NCBI RefSeq assembly: GCF_963675165.1
Contig: NC_087386.1
Span: 5,090,169 to 5,154,168, forward strand
Origin: Halichondria panicea
Lineage: Eukaryota; Porifera; Demospongiae; Suberitida; Halichondriidae
DNA length: 64,000 bases
Direction: 5' to 3'
The notes under the pieces were generated by a model that was given only the letters and a program-made list of their open reading frames with translations, was not told where the DNA came from and did not search any database. This document shows positions 9,879 through 22,500 of the stretch, piece by piece; position 1 is the stretch's first letter; each line of letters opens with the position of its first letter. Position numbers and translations under genes: made by a program.

Positions 9879-12800
9879 TCAGTGGAGTAGTTTACACACT
9901 TGTCTATGAGTGTACATGTGTCCATTCCTACTAGCCAGATCATAGGCAGTCCATCCGTCCTGTATATATAATATAGTGGGTATATATTATGTGAGCATGC
10001 AGTTAGTGATGAAGGGAAATAAGGATTTTTAACGGTGAAGACAAACACAATTACAGTGAACACACTGTTTCCATGGTGATTAACACATGCTATAGAGATG
10101 ATTACAATCATGCACTGTGACTCACATTAGTCTTGACGTGGGCATTAGCTTTAGCCTCCAACAACATTCTAACAACTCCACAGTGACCATTCTGACTGGC
10201 AACGTGCAATGCCGTCCCACCAACCTGTACAATAACCAAATAATATAAAACAGACAAGCAGTAAATCTCACCTTTTGTTGAATGTCAACTTTAGCTTTTG
10301 CAGCAATCAACATTTCCACTGCCCTCACATGACCATTCTGAGCAGCTACATACAACGCAGTGGTTCCATCCTGTACAGAGTCAAGATGGTGTGAGCATGA
10401 AGGCTAGGTGAACCATCACTCATCATGATTATTCTTTTTAAGGGCAGATGTTTGTAAGTAGAAAAATCATACATTTTGTTATGACATCATTAATTTTGCA
10501 AATTTCTAGGGGGGGCCCCCTCTCTAGCTCTATGAACACCTGCAGGGGACACCAGTGCTCTCTACACAAACATGACTAGCTCTGGTGTCTAATAATGGAA
10601 GAGATCAACAGAACATGGGAAGGCTCTGTGGCTAGTGACCTCTGAGATGTGTGTACAGCTACTTACACCATAGATAAATTTGTAGAGAGAGGGATAGGCA
10701 ACGGAAGCGACCTCGAGTTTCTATACGTGTTTCCCCGCGGTTTTGATCGAGGCTTACTTCTAACGTGGAAATTTAAATGAATAATTCATGAAAATCGTTT
10801 TTTCTGTCTGTAAAAGTCTGCACGAACAGTTTTGCTGCTATAATCATCAACTTAACCTCATGCTTATGGCCATTTGGGACACAGTACACTACTTACTTAC
10901 ACAGCCTTAGCTATATCATGGTACTATAGGTACACAAGCATTCTGTGTACTTCTAGCTACTTCATGACAATCAAGATTATATTTTCTTCTCTTCCAAATG
11001 ATACTCGCCATCAGGGGGTAAGTGCTGGAGGGGTCTTTGAGAAGCATGCATTGGATACAATAAGTAAGTTTCCCGGGTTTTCGCGGGAGTTTCAGAGCGA
11101 AACACGGATAGAATGCTTGGTCAGACCACGTATATAGACTTCATTGTAGAAGCATGACGTGTACCACTTCCGTTGCCAATCCCTCTCTCTACTTTATCTA
11201 TGCTTACACTCACCTCTTGAGGTACATCAACATTGGCCCCAGCATCGATTAGGAGCTCCATACATTTCTGGTGACCATTGAAACTGGCTACCCAAAGAGG
11301 GGTCATTCCCGACTGTACATAGGAGGAAAACAATGTAAACAGCATGTTGTGGGAAATTGTTTGTACAACAAAACCAACCTTGGTCTGAGTGTTGACTGTA
11401 GCCTTGGCTGCTAAAAGGACCCTCACTATCTCATCATGTCCATGATTACTGGCTGCATGCAGAGCTGTCTGGTTGTCCTGTTATAGACCATAAACCATAT
11501 AATTATCAAACTAAAAAAACATTTGCAATGTGAACGTTGCTAGGATTGCCAGGAAAAGAAAAGCGCGAAAAAGCGAAGAAACAAGAAATTCGGCGAGTGC
11601 ATAACTCCAATCCGTTACAACTTCATTCACATGTACTGTTTCAATTTTTTTTTCGTTTTGTGCTTTTCCTGGCCAATCCTTCAGTAATTTCTACTCAGTC
11701 CACTCATATACAGAGGTAGCCTCGTTCCCAGGCCAATTTTTTGTATGGAATGGAAGGGAGGGAAATGCGGCCTGGTGTCTACTGATAGTGCGCATGCGCT
11801 TATGCTGTAAAATATGGAGAATCCCCTTCTTTTTCCCCCTATCTACCATGCTGTGCTTCTATTGAGTTGATCAAGAAGGCTTTCACACTAGTTTGAAGCC
11901 AGAAGAGGCTCTCGTCTACTTCACGACGGTCGTATAGTCGGGATGTCTGAGCTTGGAAGGACAGGCTATAGAGCAAGTCTTTCTGCTTCTAACTGCTGCT
12001 TGAGAAGACAACCCAACCATACAACCATCGTAGAACTAGAGGTAGATGAGAGCCTACTGGCATCAAACTTCAGACTAAGTGTACCAGCTTTCTTGGCCAA
12101 CGCAAAAGAGGGCATAAGCCATAGCTTCAGTATGGAAGTAGGTATTACGGTTATTCCGAGTAAACGAACTAGTGCACGATCCCAAGCAATGGACACCAGG
12201 CCTTTTTCCCCTTCGAAAAAATCGGCCTGGGAACGAGGTTAACACAGAGGTGACGGTACACACACTCAACTATGGAATCAGCAGAGTACACAAACACCAC
12301 TATGCAGCGTGACTCACATTAGTCTTGTTGTGAACGTCAGCCTTGGCCTCCAACAACATTCTAACAACTCCACAGTGACCTTCCTTACTGGCCATGTACA
12401 ATGCAGTGGTTCCATCCTGTACAGAGTCAAGATAGTACAGATCCACTCATTACACAATATCACTCATACAATATCACATGACTATCTATACTAATGTCAG
12501 GGCAGAGGAGGTACGACACTTATTTAATTGAATATTCATTTGTGATGACGTTTGCTTAGCTGGCAGTTTACCGCGACCTTGCCACAACAAACTCTAGGCT
12601 TGTAGAACGCTTGTAACTGACTGTTTAGCTAGCTCTGTACGTTGCTGAAGGTCTCTATGGCTAGCTATAGTGTTTCTCCAGCTGAGGTCCTGGTTAGAAC
12701 TCGTCCAGATGTATATGAAAGGTGCAGTGCTCTCAACATTTGTAGCAAGCATATCTCTTAACTGAATAGGGTTCTCCGGGGTTCAGCGACGGAAACAGTT

Positions 12801-15800
12801 AGATCTAGGTCTAAACTATACTACCCTTGAGCCTTAGTCACAGAGTTATTGTGGGGAACACACCACATTGAAAACCATTGTAAAAAAGATTGGAATGCAA
12901 TTAAAAGAGAGATCACGATGCTGTTGTTACTGGCTACATGCATACAGAGCTGTCTGGTTGTCCTGTGTATATAGACCATAAACCATAATTATATGATGTA
13001 TAACAGCAACTGGAGGGTTAGTGTAAAAGCTGGAATGCAGAATGAAATGGAATATGGAACAGAACATGGAATGACAAAATTAGTAATAAAAAGAGAGCTG
13101 CTGATGGTGCTCTGTATATTTATACCTCGGTGCGCATGCGCAAGCGAGGTATACGGTAGTGTAATTGCATGTGTGTGTGTGTGTGTGTGTGTGTGTAGTC
13201 AGGCTACTACAGCTGCTCAAGGATGAATCAAGTGCAAGTAAGAGTTTCTATAGGCTTCTAGTCATGTTCTCTTGGATTTTAATTCGTGGATTTGCAAAAT
13301 TATAGCTTCGTTCCCGAGTTATGCCTAGTTTTGCTTACTTGAAATGCCATTGCAGCCTTTTCAGAAGAGCACGTAGCCAAACTTGTTTACCGAGTGTTGC
13401 TACTCTACTTAGTAGTTAGCTCTGCACTAGAACGCTAGCTATTGGTAGCTGCAAGGGTGAGAAGAGAGCTGCAAGGCTCTGCTGATGGCGGCCATTATTT
13501 TATATTTGAACTTTTGGCATCGCTCGTTTTTAACAACAATCATGGTCGATCAATACCAATGCAAAAAATATTCATTATGTGTATAGTAAGTAGCTTTATG
13601 TTATGTAGATTTGGCATCTCCACCGAGGCATCAGCACCTGCGGTGCTTTCATATTTAGTGTAGTATGACTTCTGTGCCCAAAACAAGGTGGAGTGTGAAG
13701 TGTATAGCTATAAGACACTCCAAAGCTATGCCTGCAAAGTTTTGGCCCTTAAATACAATATGGAGAAATTATTCTCAAATCGCTAGACCATTTTGAAGCT
13801 TAAACTCTGCTCTATTTGATTAAGCTATAAAGATACTTCACACTTGAAATGTTGACTTGAATATCCATTGCAAATCACATGCTCAGAAGATAGCATGTAG
13901 CTGGCTGTAATCATCACATGACACCTGTTATTGGAAAGAGGATCAAAAACTTACACACACTGTTGCACAGTGGTAGATATTGAGAAACAGTTTCATTGTT
14001 GAGAGTATAAATGTGGAATTTGCTGACTCCACAAGCCAATGTGTGTGGAAATCAATGACAAAAGGCTTGGTCAGTGTGTCTCTTCAACACGCACAAATCG
14101 TTTAATATTTCACCAAGGGCCAAAACTTTGCAGGCATGCAGATTGAAGAAAGGTATAGCTTTGGAGTGTCCTGTATAGCTATAGACTTCACACTCCACCT
14201 TACTTTGGGCATAGCATAATTACTTCGCTAAGGCTATAGACACGTATAATTATGTGTATTTGTAATGTTCAATGTTGCTCCTATAATTATACTCAGTCTC
14301 ACTTTTTTTTTACTCCTATAGTAGTTTTCTAAAATTAGCTTTGTGTCTATAAAAGGCTTCTGTAGCACTTTTACAAGTATTTAAGTCATACTACACTAAA
14401 AAAATACAGAGCACCATCAGCAGCTCTCTTTTTATTAATAATTTTGTCATTCCATCTCCGTTCCATATTCCGCATTCCAGCTTTTACACTAACCCGCAAC
14501 TGGACCAGCTAATACACTACTCAATCCACTCTAGTAAATCTCACCTTATTTTGAACGTCAACTCTAGCCTTTGCAGCAATCAACACTTCCACTGCCCTCA
14601 CATGACCATTCTGAGCAGCTACCCACAATGCAGTGGTTCCATCCTGTACAGAGAGTCAAGATAGTACAGATCCACTCATTACACAATATCACTCTTACAA
14701 TATCACATGACTATCTACACTAATGTCAGGGCAGAGGAGGTACGACACACGTGCCTCTGCAATAACGTTGAGCATGGGCGGATAATAGAGGTGTGGTTAC
14801 GCCCACGCTCAGTGGTATTGCAGAGGCAATTAGCCTAATCAAGACACGTGTGTCGTACCTCCTCTGATGTCAGGGCAGAGGAGGTACAACACTTTTGAGA
14901 TGACGCTGGCACTTTATACTGCAACCTTGCCACGACAAACTCTAGGTTTGTAGAACACTTGTAACTCTAGCTCTGTACGTTGCTCAAGGTCTCTATGGCT
15001 AGCTATAGTGTTTCTCCAGCTGAGGTCCTGGTTAGAACTCGTCCAGATGTATATGAAAGGTGCAGTGCTCTCAACATTTGTAGCAAGCATATCTCCTAAC
15101 TGAATAGGGTTCACTGGGGTTCAGCGACCGAAATAGTTAGATCTATAGGTCTAAACTATACTACCCTTGAGCCTTAGCCACAGAATAACAGAGCTATTGT
15201 GGGGAACACACTACATTGAAAATAAAAGACAGATCACGAGATGTGTGTTGTACCTCGGTACACCAACTACCAGTGCTCTCTACACAAACATGACTAGCTC
15301 TGGTGTCTAATTAATGGACCAGACATGGGGAGGCTCTGTAGCTATATGGCCTCTGAGATGTGTGAACAGCTACTTACACTCACCTCTCTGGGTACATCAA
15401 CATTGGCCCCAGCATCGATTAGGAGCTCCATACATTTCTGGTGACCATCGAAACTGGCTACCCAAAGAGGGGTCTGTCCCGACTGTACATATATATAGGA
15501 TGAAAATAATGTAAACAGCATGTTGTGGGAAATGGTTTGTACAACAAAACCAACCTTATTCTGAATGTTGACTGTAGCCTTGGCTGCTAAGAGGACCCTC
15601 ACTATCTCATCATGTCCATTGTCACTAGCCCAGTAAAGAGCACTATCCTGTAGAGACAATATCATCAACCAACGGACATATTGGCACACTAGACAGTATT
15701 CCCCTCACCTTGTCTGCCTGGTTGGGATCAGCCCCACACTCCAGTAGCTCTAGAACCACACCCACATTACCCGTCTTACAAGCATTCAGAAATGCCTGGG

Positions 15801-16874
15801 AGAAAATACACTCTCAATAAACACACCCAAAGGACGGAATGACAAAAATAGTATGTACATGTTATATACTGTTCAAGATTCTATAGCCACCCACATAGAA
15901 GTACCAGCATACAGTCGACACTAACACTATATAAGCTGACGATGCACATTTGATACCTCCACCCACTCACTCACGTACCATCCTGGGGTACTGTAGAAAC
16001 AACTTTCTGAGTGAGACAGTCATTTCGTCAACTGATGGTCTCTGTTGAGGTCGGTCATGGAGGCAGCTAACAACAAGAGGATAAAGAGCGTGTTTCTCTC
16101 CCATTTTGTCCCCATGGACAGCAGTGCTTCGACGCATGAGCTCCATCTTCCCATCATCCACGTGCTTGACAACCTCAGGAGTAAAGTAGGAGACTTCAGG
16201 GAAATCACCGATATAACAGTGTGAATGATGAGATGACCGAATAAGAAGATGTCCAGCTTGGTAGTGTAGATGGGAGGTTTTTCATGACACTCGGGAGGCA
16301 TGTAGGTTGGATTTTCTGGGATATTTGTCAGAACATGAGTCAATTTCTCCAGATCAACGTATCTGGAGACACCCAGGTCTCCGATCTTGGCAGTGAGGTC
16401 CTCAGTGAGCAGGATGTTGGGAGCAGTGAGGTCACGATGGATGAGAGGAGGGGTCAGAGAGTGGAGATAGTGAAGGCCCTTGGATGCATCATACAGGATA
16501 CGGATTCTAGTGGTGATATTCGTGTCTCGATGGGTTTTAACGAAATCAGCCAAGTCAGAATGAAGCCTCTCCATTATTAGACTGATGTCGTTCTTACCGC
16601 GGCCGTAATGGACACCAAAAAAACTAACTATGTTGGGGTGATGTAAAACACTCAGAATATGACATTCATTTCTGAACTTTGTCACAATGCTCTCCCTCTG
16701 TCCAAGGGATTGCTCTTGGAGCAATATGGGGTGTAGCTTCTTAGCAATGCAGTCTCTTCCATTTACGGTCACTCTAAAGACACAGCCATAAGCCCCTGAG
16801 CCAGCTTTGTTCTCCTCTAGATCCAATCCTTCCACCTGGACCACCAGAGCATCAAGGTCACTTCTTGTAGCCAT
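9879..16874 (-). CDS. TKL-like kinase with C-terminal ankyrin repeats, copy 1 (frameshifted in kinase)
   Basis: Seen: the kinase exon 15979-16874 starts MATRSDLD. It has a glycine loop GSGAYGCVF, a lysine in CIAKKL, catalytic loop HRDLTAPN and DLG in place of DFG. Ten downstream exons encode ankyrin repeats: 15709-15795, 15555-15647, 15384-15482, 14545-14643, 12318-12416, 11379-11477, 11214-11312, 10272-10370, 10126-10224 and 9879-9959 (stop TGA). Most are exactly 99 bp, one repeat per exon. The order is a four-exon unit present twice in tandem. Compared with copy 2, the kinase has two extra bases near 16212, which shift the C-lobe; the correct frame resumes in sequence but not in register. 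Either the gene is dead or the bases are an assembly error; all ankyrin exons remain open. Known: kinases with HRDLxxxN and TKL-like spacing signal through cytosolic scaffolds. Substrate unknown. Confidence 0.75.
10669..11202. mobile_element. Inverted-repeat element inserted next to a splice donor
   Basis: Ends CATAGATAAATTTGTAGAGA at 10669 and its diverged complement ending at 11202. Direct repeat CTTACAC at 10662-10668 and 11203-11209. The paralogous introns near 15370 and 20460 lack the element, giving an empty site. It lies a few bases past the donor of ankyrin exon 11214-11312, and the donor is still GTGAGTGTAAG. No transposase frame. Confidence 0.75.
11717..12241. mobile_element. TAGCCTCG-family element with 9-bp target duplication
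   Basis: Ends TAGCCTCGTTCCCAGGCC and a near-perfect complement (GGCCTGGGAACGAGGTTA). Flanks ATACAGAGG (11708-11716) and ACACAGAGG (12242-12250) match in 8 of 9 positions. The internal part is similar to the element at 25835-26430. It lies in an intron of kinase-ankyrin copy 1. The reading frames inside are not recognisable proteins. Confidence 0.75.
12499..12905. repeat. AGAGGAGGTACGACAC-ended repeat, copy 1
   Basis: Begins CAGAGGAGGTACGACAC and shares about 300 bases with 14876-15258, including the stretch GTTTCTCCAGCTGAGGTCC. The right end is degraded. Found in a kinase-ankyrin intron. The same terminal motif defines the small elements at 14732 and 39557. Confidence 0.5.
12910..12966 (-). 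pseudogene. Remnant of an ankyrin-repeat exon
   Basis: Matches the start of ankyrin exon 11379-11477 (the DNQTALHAAS part, including the acceptor region ATAGACC), but is interrupted and out of frame. It suggests a further exon was lost from the array. Confidence 0.45.
13006..14510. repeat. Foldback element containing a nested repeat and a (TG)n tract
   Basis: Arms at about 13015-13125 and 14400-14505 are inverted copies (AGAGAGCTGCTGATGGTGCT and complement). A second, inner inverted pair sits at about 13670-13755 and 14110-14215 (AAAGTTTTGGCCCTT and complement). A (TG)n tract lies at 13170-13197. Sequence from about 13240 resembles 54140-54330 (CTATAGGCTTCTAG, GTTCTCTTGGATTTT). No coding sequence supported. 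Confidence 0.6.
14732..14866. mobile_element. 135-bp MITE with 9-bp target duplication
   Basis: Perfect terminal inverted repeat CAGAGGAGGTACGACACACG. Direct repeat ATGTCAGGG at 14723-14731 and 14867-14875. It was inserted at the edge of an older repeat with the same terminal motif (14876). Confidence 0.85.
14876..15258. repeat. AGAGGAGGTACAACAC-ended repeat, copy 2
   Basis: Second copy of the repeat at 12499-12905. Its right end still resembles an inverted terminus (TGTTGTACCTC near 15247-15257). In an intron of kinase-ankyrin copy 1. Confidence 0.5.
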
Positions 16875-17108
16875 TTTGAAGTTTTGCAGAAAAAGGGGAG
16901 TATCTCGCTTTTGTTCTTGGTCATATGACACATTTCCTACTGCGCATGCCCAGTATTTACCGCAAAACAAGGAAAAGATCGTCAATGAAATAAACTCAAT
17001 AACAGTTAACACAAAGCTCTTGTCAAGATAAAGGAAACAGTTCTCCATTAAAGAAGCGAGGCTGTCACACAGAGTAAGGCTCGAGAAGAAGTGAAATAAT
17101 CACCAGTC

Positions 17109-18222
17109 AGATGTTCAGAAATACCAGATAAACTCCATCAAATTCCCAGCTCTACGGATCATCTTGGGATTGCCGGAGGAGTGACTGACAGTGACTGTGT
17201 GTACTCTGTCCTGCCCCTCTACCATTCCCACGGCCTCGCACACGGTGGAGGGCCTATGATCTACACAGGAGCCACTCTCGTCATTAGGAAAAAGTTCTCT
17301 GCCAAACACTTTTGGACCGATAGTGCAAAGTACAACTGCACTGTGAGTTGGCTAATTGACTGGGGCTGACCCACTTACATTAATGTCTTAGATAGACAGT
17401 ACGTGTTGTTATACTTTCAGCTATTCTTGCCTTTGCTTTCACTACACAACTTGAGCTATGTATCACTGTGTACGGGTGACATCACTTCATTTATATCCAC
17501 TTACTCCCCAACTGTGCAGATGGTGTGCACGATTGGGGAGTTGAATCGCTACGTGTTGGCCCAACCCTCTCAACCCACTGACACACAACACAAAGTACGT
17601 CTAATCATAACTGCAGGGATCAGAAAAGAGCTGTGGCTGGAGTTCCAGAAACGATTTGAAGTGGATCACATTATCGAGTTTTATGGCTCTACTGAGAGCA
17701 ACTTTGGTATCATCAACATTGACAACAAGCCAGGATCTATTGGAGCTCTCTCACTGTTTGTACCGTCCCTTCAAAACGTCACTATCCTGAAGCTTCATCC
17801 TGAGACTGGCGATTACCTAAGAGATGAGAATGGTTTCTGTGTCGAGTGTGGTGTGAGCGAACCTGGTGAAACTGTTTGTGAGATTACTAAAGTCTCTCCC
17901 TTCTACGGATATCGAAACAAAGAGTACTCGGCAAAAAATTCTTAGGAATTGTTTTATAGCAGGAGATGCTTTTTTCAGAACTGGAGACATTATGCGCATT
18001 GACGAGGAAGGTTGGGTGTATTTCTGTGATGGATCTGGGGACACGTTTCGTTGGAAGGGGGAGAACGTATCCACGGCAGAGGTTGAGACTCGTATTGCTA
18101 CTGTGTTGAAGTTGACGGATGTGATGGTGTACGGTGTTGAGGTGCCTGGTAACGAAGGGTGTGCTGGAATGGCTGCCATTGTGGGGACTCTGGTCATGCA
18201 GGGGAGCACTCTGGCTGGATGA
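17109..18222 (+). pseudogene. FATP/SLC27-type acyl-CoA synthetase fragment
   Basis: Seen: exon about 17109-17342 (VYSVLPLYHSHG, ATLVIRKKFSAKHFW; donor GTGAGT) and exon 17520 onward, joining in phase 0. The second contains IGELNRYVLAQP, the adenylating motif EFYGSTESNFG, then FRTGDIMRIDEEGWVYFCDG and DTFRWKGENVST. Known: these are the AMP-forming core motifs of very-long-chain acyl-CoA synthetases, membrane enzymes that activate fatty acids during uptake. Broken: the N-terminal half with the first AMP-binding loop is missing; one base is lost in an A-run near 17933, so the TGD part is in a different frame; the C-terminus stops early at 18220. The left edge abuts the kinase copy 1 upstream region, pointing to a rearrangement. 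Confidence 0.8.
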
Positions 18223-18243
18223 GACACAGAGGAGGCACTAACT

Positions 18244-19269
18244 GACGACAAGAAGACAATGTTTGACTTGTGTAAGGAGGGGAATGAAAAGAAATTACTA
18301 TCTCTACTCTCTGACACCAATGTCAATCAAACTGACCAAGAGGTGAATAGACAGGTTAATAAGCAAAAATAATGGTGATACTTCATTTAAAACTCACGAA
18401 ATAATGTTGAAAATAATGTCGAACATTGCTGTCTAATCTCCTTGTAACCACGCCATGTTTGGAATGTCCAACTCAGAAATTAATGCTAATTATAGAATGT
18501 GTATTGATCTAGAGATGTTGTTAAGACACTTTATGATACAGGGGATGGGTCTTCTTCACTGGGCCTGTGACTGTGGCAACCTGAACATGGTGAAACTACC
18601 GTATAGCGGGTAATTTTCGGGGGATAAAATATTCGTGGTTCAGCAATATTGAGACATTTCGTGGGTATTTATTTTCGTGGTTGGAGCTTGCACTGCAGGT
18701 AAAGGTAGGCAAGGTTGCTTCATTCGTGGGTAAAATATTCTGGTCAGACCTCCAACCACGAAAACCACGAATATTTTGCCCCACGAAAATTACACGCTAT
18801 ACGGTACTTGTGAAGAGGGGAGCAGATGTTAATATTGAGGACACAAACAATCAGACACCTCTTCATTATGGTGAAAGATGGAGTATTCCTTTACAGAGGG
18901 TGCTTGTGTGTTAATACATGTTGAAGCTAGCTGTCTGTTTGTAGATCTTTGTTTGAGTCCAATGCTGAATAGTGAGGGAAGTCAGTTTGGCTGTGTATCT
19001 ATGGTAACCTGTGAGATCGTTTTGTATTAATGATGGTGATCGAATAAAATCACTATTCTTGTGTAATAGTCCTTAGTCCTTTGTTTGAATAGTGTAATTT
19101 TGATTTTCGTGATTGATTGATTTTTGATCGTACTTCCTCTACAGCTGTGTCATGTGATCATCATGCTGTCATCTCTTATCTACTGCAAGTGTTCAAAGCA
19201 AGAACAGACATTGCAGATTGTGATGGCAACCTACCTCAAGATGTGACTGAGAATCAAGCAACTATATAG
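18244..19269 (+). pseudogene. ACBD6-like ankyrin tail, copy 2 (MITE in exon)
   Basis: Seen: about 18244-18342 reads DKKTMFDLCKEGNEKKLLSL and ends at a GTGAAT donor. Exon 18542-18870 reads GMGLLHWACDCGNLNMVK, is split by a 206-bp transposon, then continues VKRGADVNIEDTNNQTPLHY. Exon 19145-19269 ends AVSCDHHAVISYLLQVFKAR...DVTENQATI and stop. Phases 0 and 1 match across junctions. Known: this LHWACDRG / LHYA pattern is typical of the ankyrin part of acyl-CoA-binding protein ACBD6. The acyl-CoA-binding domain itself is not here; a broken acyl-CoA synthetase precedes it. The insertion breaks the exon, so the copy is probably dead unless the element is spliced out. Confidence 0.65.
18599..18804. 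mobile_element. TA-flanked MITE inside an ankyrin exon
   Basis: Ends CCGTATAGCGGGTAATTTTC and complement GAAAATTACACGCTATACGG. TA at both borders (18597-18598, 18805-18806). Copy 1 at 9136 has the uninterrupted sequence CTACTTGTAAAG, an empty site. TA duplication suggests a Tc1/mariner-type mobiliser. A relative is at 33207-33364. Confidence 0.85.
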
Positions 19270-19511
19270 ACAACTTTTTAATTGGTTTTTGCATAAATTT
19301 TGCATATTATTTTCCCTTGCACTTATATATAATTATATGACCACATTTTGTACTTGATCAAAGAGAATGTAACTGTATGGTGAAATGCATGGCAATAGTT
19401 GAGAAACAGTAGACACAAAAATTATAAGACAAAATGATGTAGTGTAAACCAATCTACGTATCTATCAGAGGCTAGCTGCCATGGTAACAGTACAGTTAAT
19501 AAGGTACAGAG

Positions 19512-22500
19512 TCAGTGTAGTAGTTCACACACTTGAGTGTGTCCATTCCTACTAGCCAGATCATAGGCAGTACTCCCAGCCTGTATAGTGGGTATGTGAG
19601 CAGTTAGTGATGAAGGGAAATAAGGAATTTTAACAGTTAAGCACAACCACTGGATTAAATGCTGCCATAGTTATGAACTATAGTATCATATATACAAGCA
19701 TGACTCACATTAGTTTTGATTTTGACGTCAGCCTTGGCCTCCAACAACATTCTAACAACTCCACAGTGACCATTCTTACTGGCCATGTGCAATGCCGTCC
19801 AACCATTCTGTACAGATCCAAATAATTTTAAGCAGACAAGCAGTAAATCTCACCTTCTTTTGAATGTCAACTTGAGCCTTTGCATCCATCCTGTACACAT
19901 CCAACTAATTACTAACAGACAATAAGTAAATCTCACCTTTGCTTGAATGTTAACTTTAGCCTTTGCAGCTATCAACAATTCCACTGCCCTCACATGACCA
20001 TTCTGAGCAGCTACAATCAACGCAGTGGATCCATCCTGTACAGAGTCAAGATAGTGTGAGCAGGTGAACCATCACTCATCACAGACCCACTCATTATACA
20101 ATATCACATGACTATCTACACTAATGTCAGAGCAGGTTTCACACAGGATTTTTAGCTGGGAGGGGGAAACATTTAATTCAAGGGTCAGGGGTCGTTCCCC
20201 AAAGTTTTTTTAACAAAATGGTTATCAGAGGTACAATTTGGATTTTTGTCTGTTTCAAACCATGACATTTTACTAGCTAGTATACTCTTTTAGATGTTTT
20301 TAAGTAGAAAAATCATACATTGTTATGACATCATTCATTTTACAAATTTAAACCTGCAGGGGACACCAACTACCAGTGCTCTCTACACAAACACGGACAA
20401 GGTCAACAGAACATGGGGAGGCTCTGTGGCTAATGGCCTCTGAGATGTGTGTACAGCTACTTACACTTACCTCATTGGGTACATCAACATTGGCCCCAGC
20501 ATCGATTAGAAGCTCCATACTTTTCTGGTGACCTTCGAAACTGGCTGCCCAAAGAGGGGTTGCTCCCGACTGTACATAGGAGGAAAACAATGTAAACAGC
20601 ATGTTGTGGGAAATGTGTTTGTACAACAAAACCAACCTTGATCTGAGTGTTGACAGTAGCCTTGGCTGCTAAGAGGACCCTCACTATCTCATCATGTCCA
20701 TTGTCACTGGCCCAGCAAAGAGCACAATCCTGTAGAGACAATATCATCAACCAACGGACATATTGGCACTGTAGAGAGTATATTCCCCTCACCTTGTCTG
20801 CCTGGTTGGGATCAGCCCCACACTCCAGTAGCTCCAGAACCACACCCACATTACCCGTCTTACAAGCATCCAGAAATGCCTGGGAGAAAATACACTATCA
20901 GTAAACACACCCAAAGGATGGAATGACAAAAATTGTACGTACATGTATCAGGGGCGATCCTAGGATTTAGTGAATGGGGGTGCTCATTGCGCGCCGCAAA
21001 ATTTAAGCCACGCCCACTGTTTTCTAGATGGTGCACAGTACTGACAGTACAGTACAGTACAGTTAGCTACAGTGCAGTGCAAGTGCCATTAGCAAATCAA
21101 GAATAATTATAACCAGAAGCTTAATTCGCCTGGGATGGCAAACTCTAGCCAACTGTTCTTAAGGTATGTCAACAATGTCAATGCAATCATGTCTAATCTC
21201 TGTGTAAATGTAGAAGTGCAAGTGATGATAAACGTTTGTTCCTTTCTTGATCTGACGACAGTCTTCCTTTTCAGGCCACTAAAAGATTGATCAGCTTACC
21301 AGGAGGTGACAGGCAGCGGGCAAAGTATGACCACCAGTTCCTTGATGTTGAGGAAAAGAGACTTTTGTAGTTTACATTGCAAACATTGATATTATTAATT
21401 TATTGTACATACATGTAGGCTTAATTATATAATTATACTATACATTCATGTACCTCATGTACCTGGATCCAAAGACCTTGTTGTGCTGCATGTTGTGGGG
21501 CAAGCTCAAGTGTTCGATACAGCAAACCACTTCCTGATGCCTAGTCTAATTTATTATTGAGCCTCTCCTCACTCTTTACTAGTTCCCATGGATATCCCAG
21601 TAACGATCGAAGAAAAGTAAGTTTTTTAGGCCAGCTAGCTAGCTAGCTGGTATAAAGTTATTGTAACTATCACTATTAAGCTGTAGATAGCTGCAGTTAA
21701 GTGTAGCTTCCTTCTAGCTAGCCAGTGATGGTTGAACTATCTACTTGAGCTTCTCTGAGTCTGGATAGGGTGCTGGAGCACCAGAGTCTGGATAGGGGTG
21801 CTGGAGCACCCTAAGCACCACCCTGTGTACGCCCCTGTGTATAATTGTCATGATTCTATAGCCACCCACACAGCATACAGTCGACATTTACACTATATAA
21901 GCTGACAATGCACATTTGATACACCCACCCACTCACTCACGTACCATCCTGGGGTGCTGTAGACACAGCTTTCTGAGTGAGACAATCACTTCGTCAACTG
22001 ATGGTCTCTGTTGAGGTCGGTCGTGGAGGCAGCTAACAACAAGAGGATAAAGAGCGTGTTTATCCCCCATTTTGTCACCATGGACAGCAGTGCTTCGACG
22101 CATGAGCTCCTCCTTTCCTCCGATAGACTTGAAATAGTTGCGAATACTATGAGGTACAATCTTGACTTTAGGGAAATCACCGATAACTGTGTGAATGATC
22201 AGATGACCGAATGAGAAGATGTCCAGCTTGGTAGTGTAGGTGGGCGGCTCCACATGACACTCGGGAGGCATGTAGCTTGGATTTCCCGGGATATTTGTCA
22301 GAACATGAGTCAATCTCTCCAGATCAACATACCTGCAAACGAACATTAGGTTTTACATTTCTGCCTTTGTTTTCCCACATTAAGTATAAGTCTCATTTTT
22401 GTCTCTAACTCATTTTCAAAAAAACCCTTTGTTGCAAAAAAACGTACCTGGAGACACCTAGGTCTCTGATCTTGGCAGTGAGGTCCTCAGTGAGCAGGAT

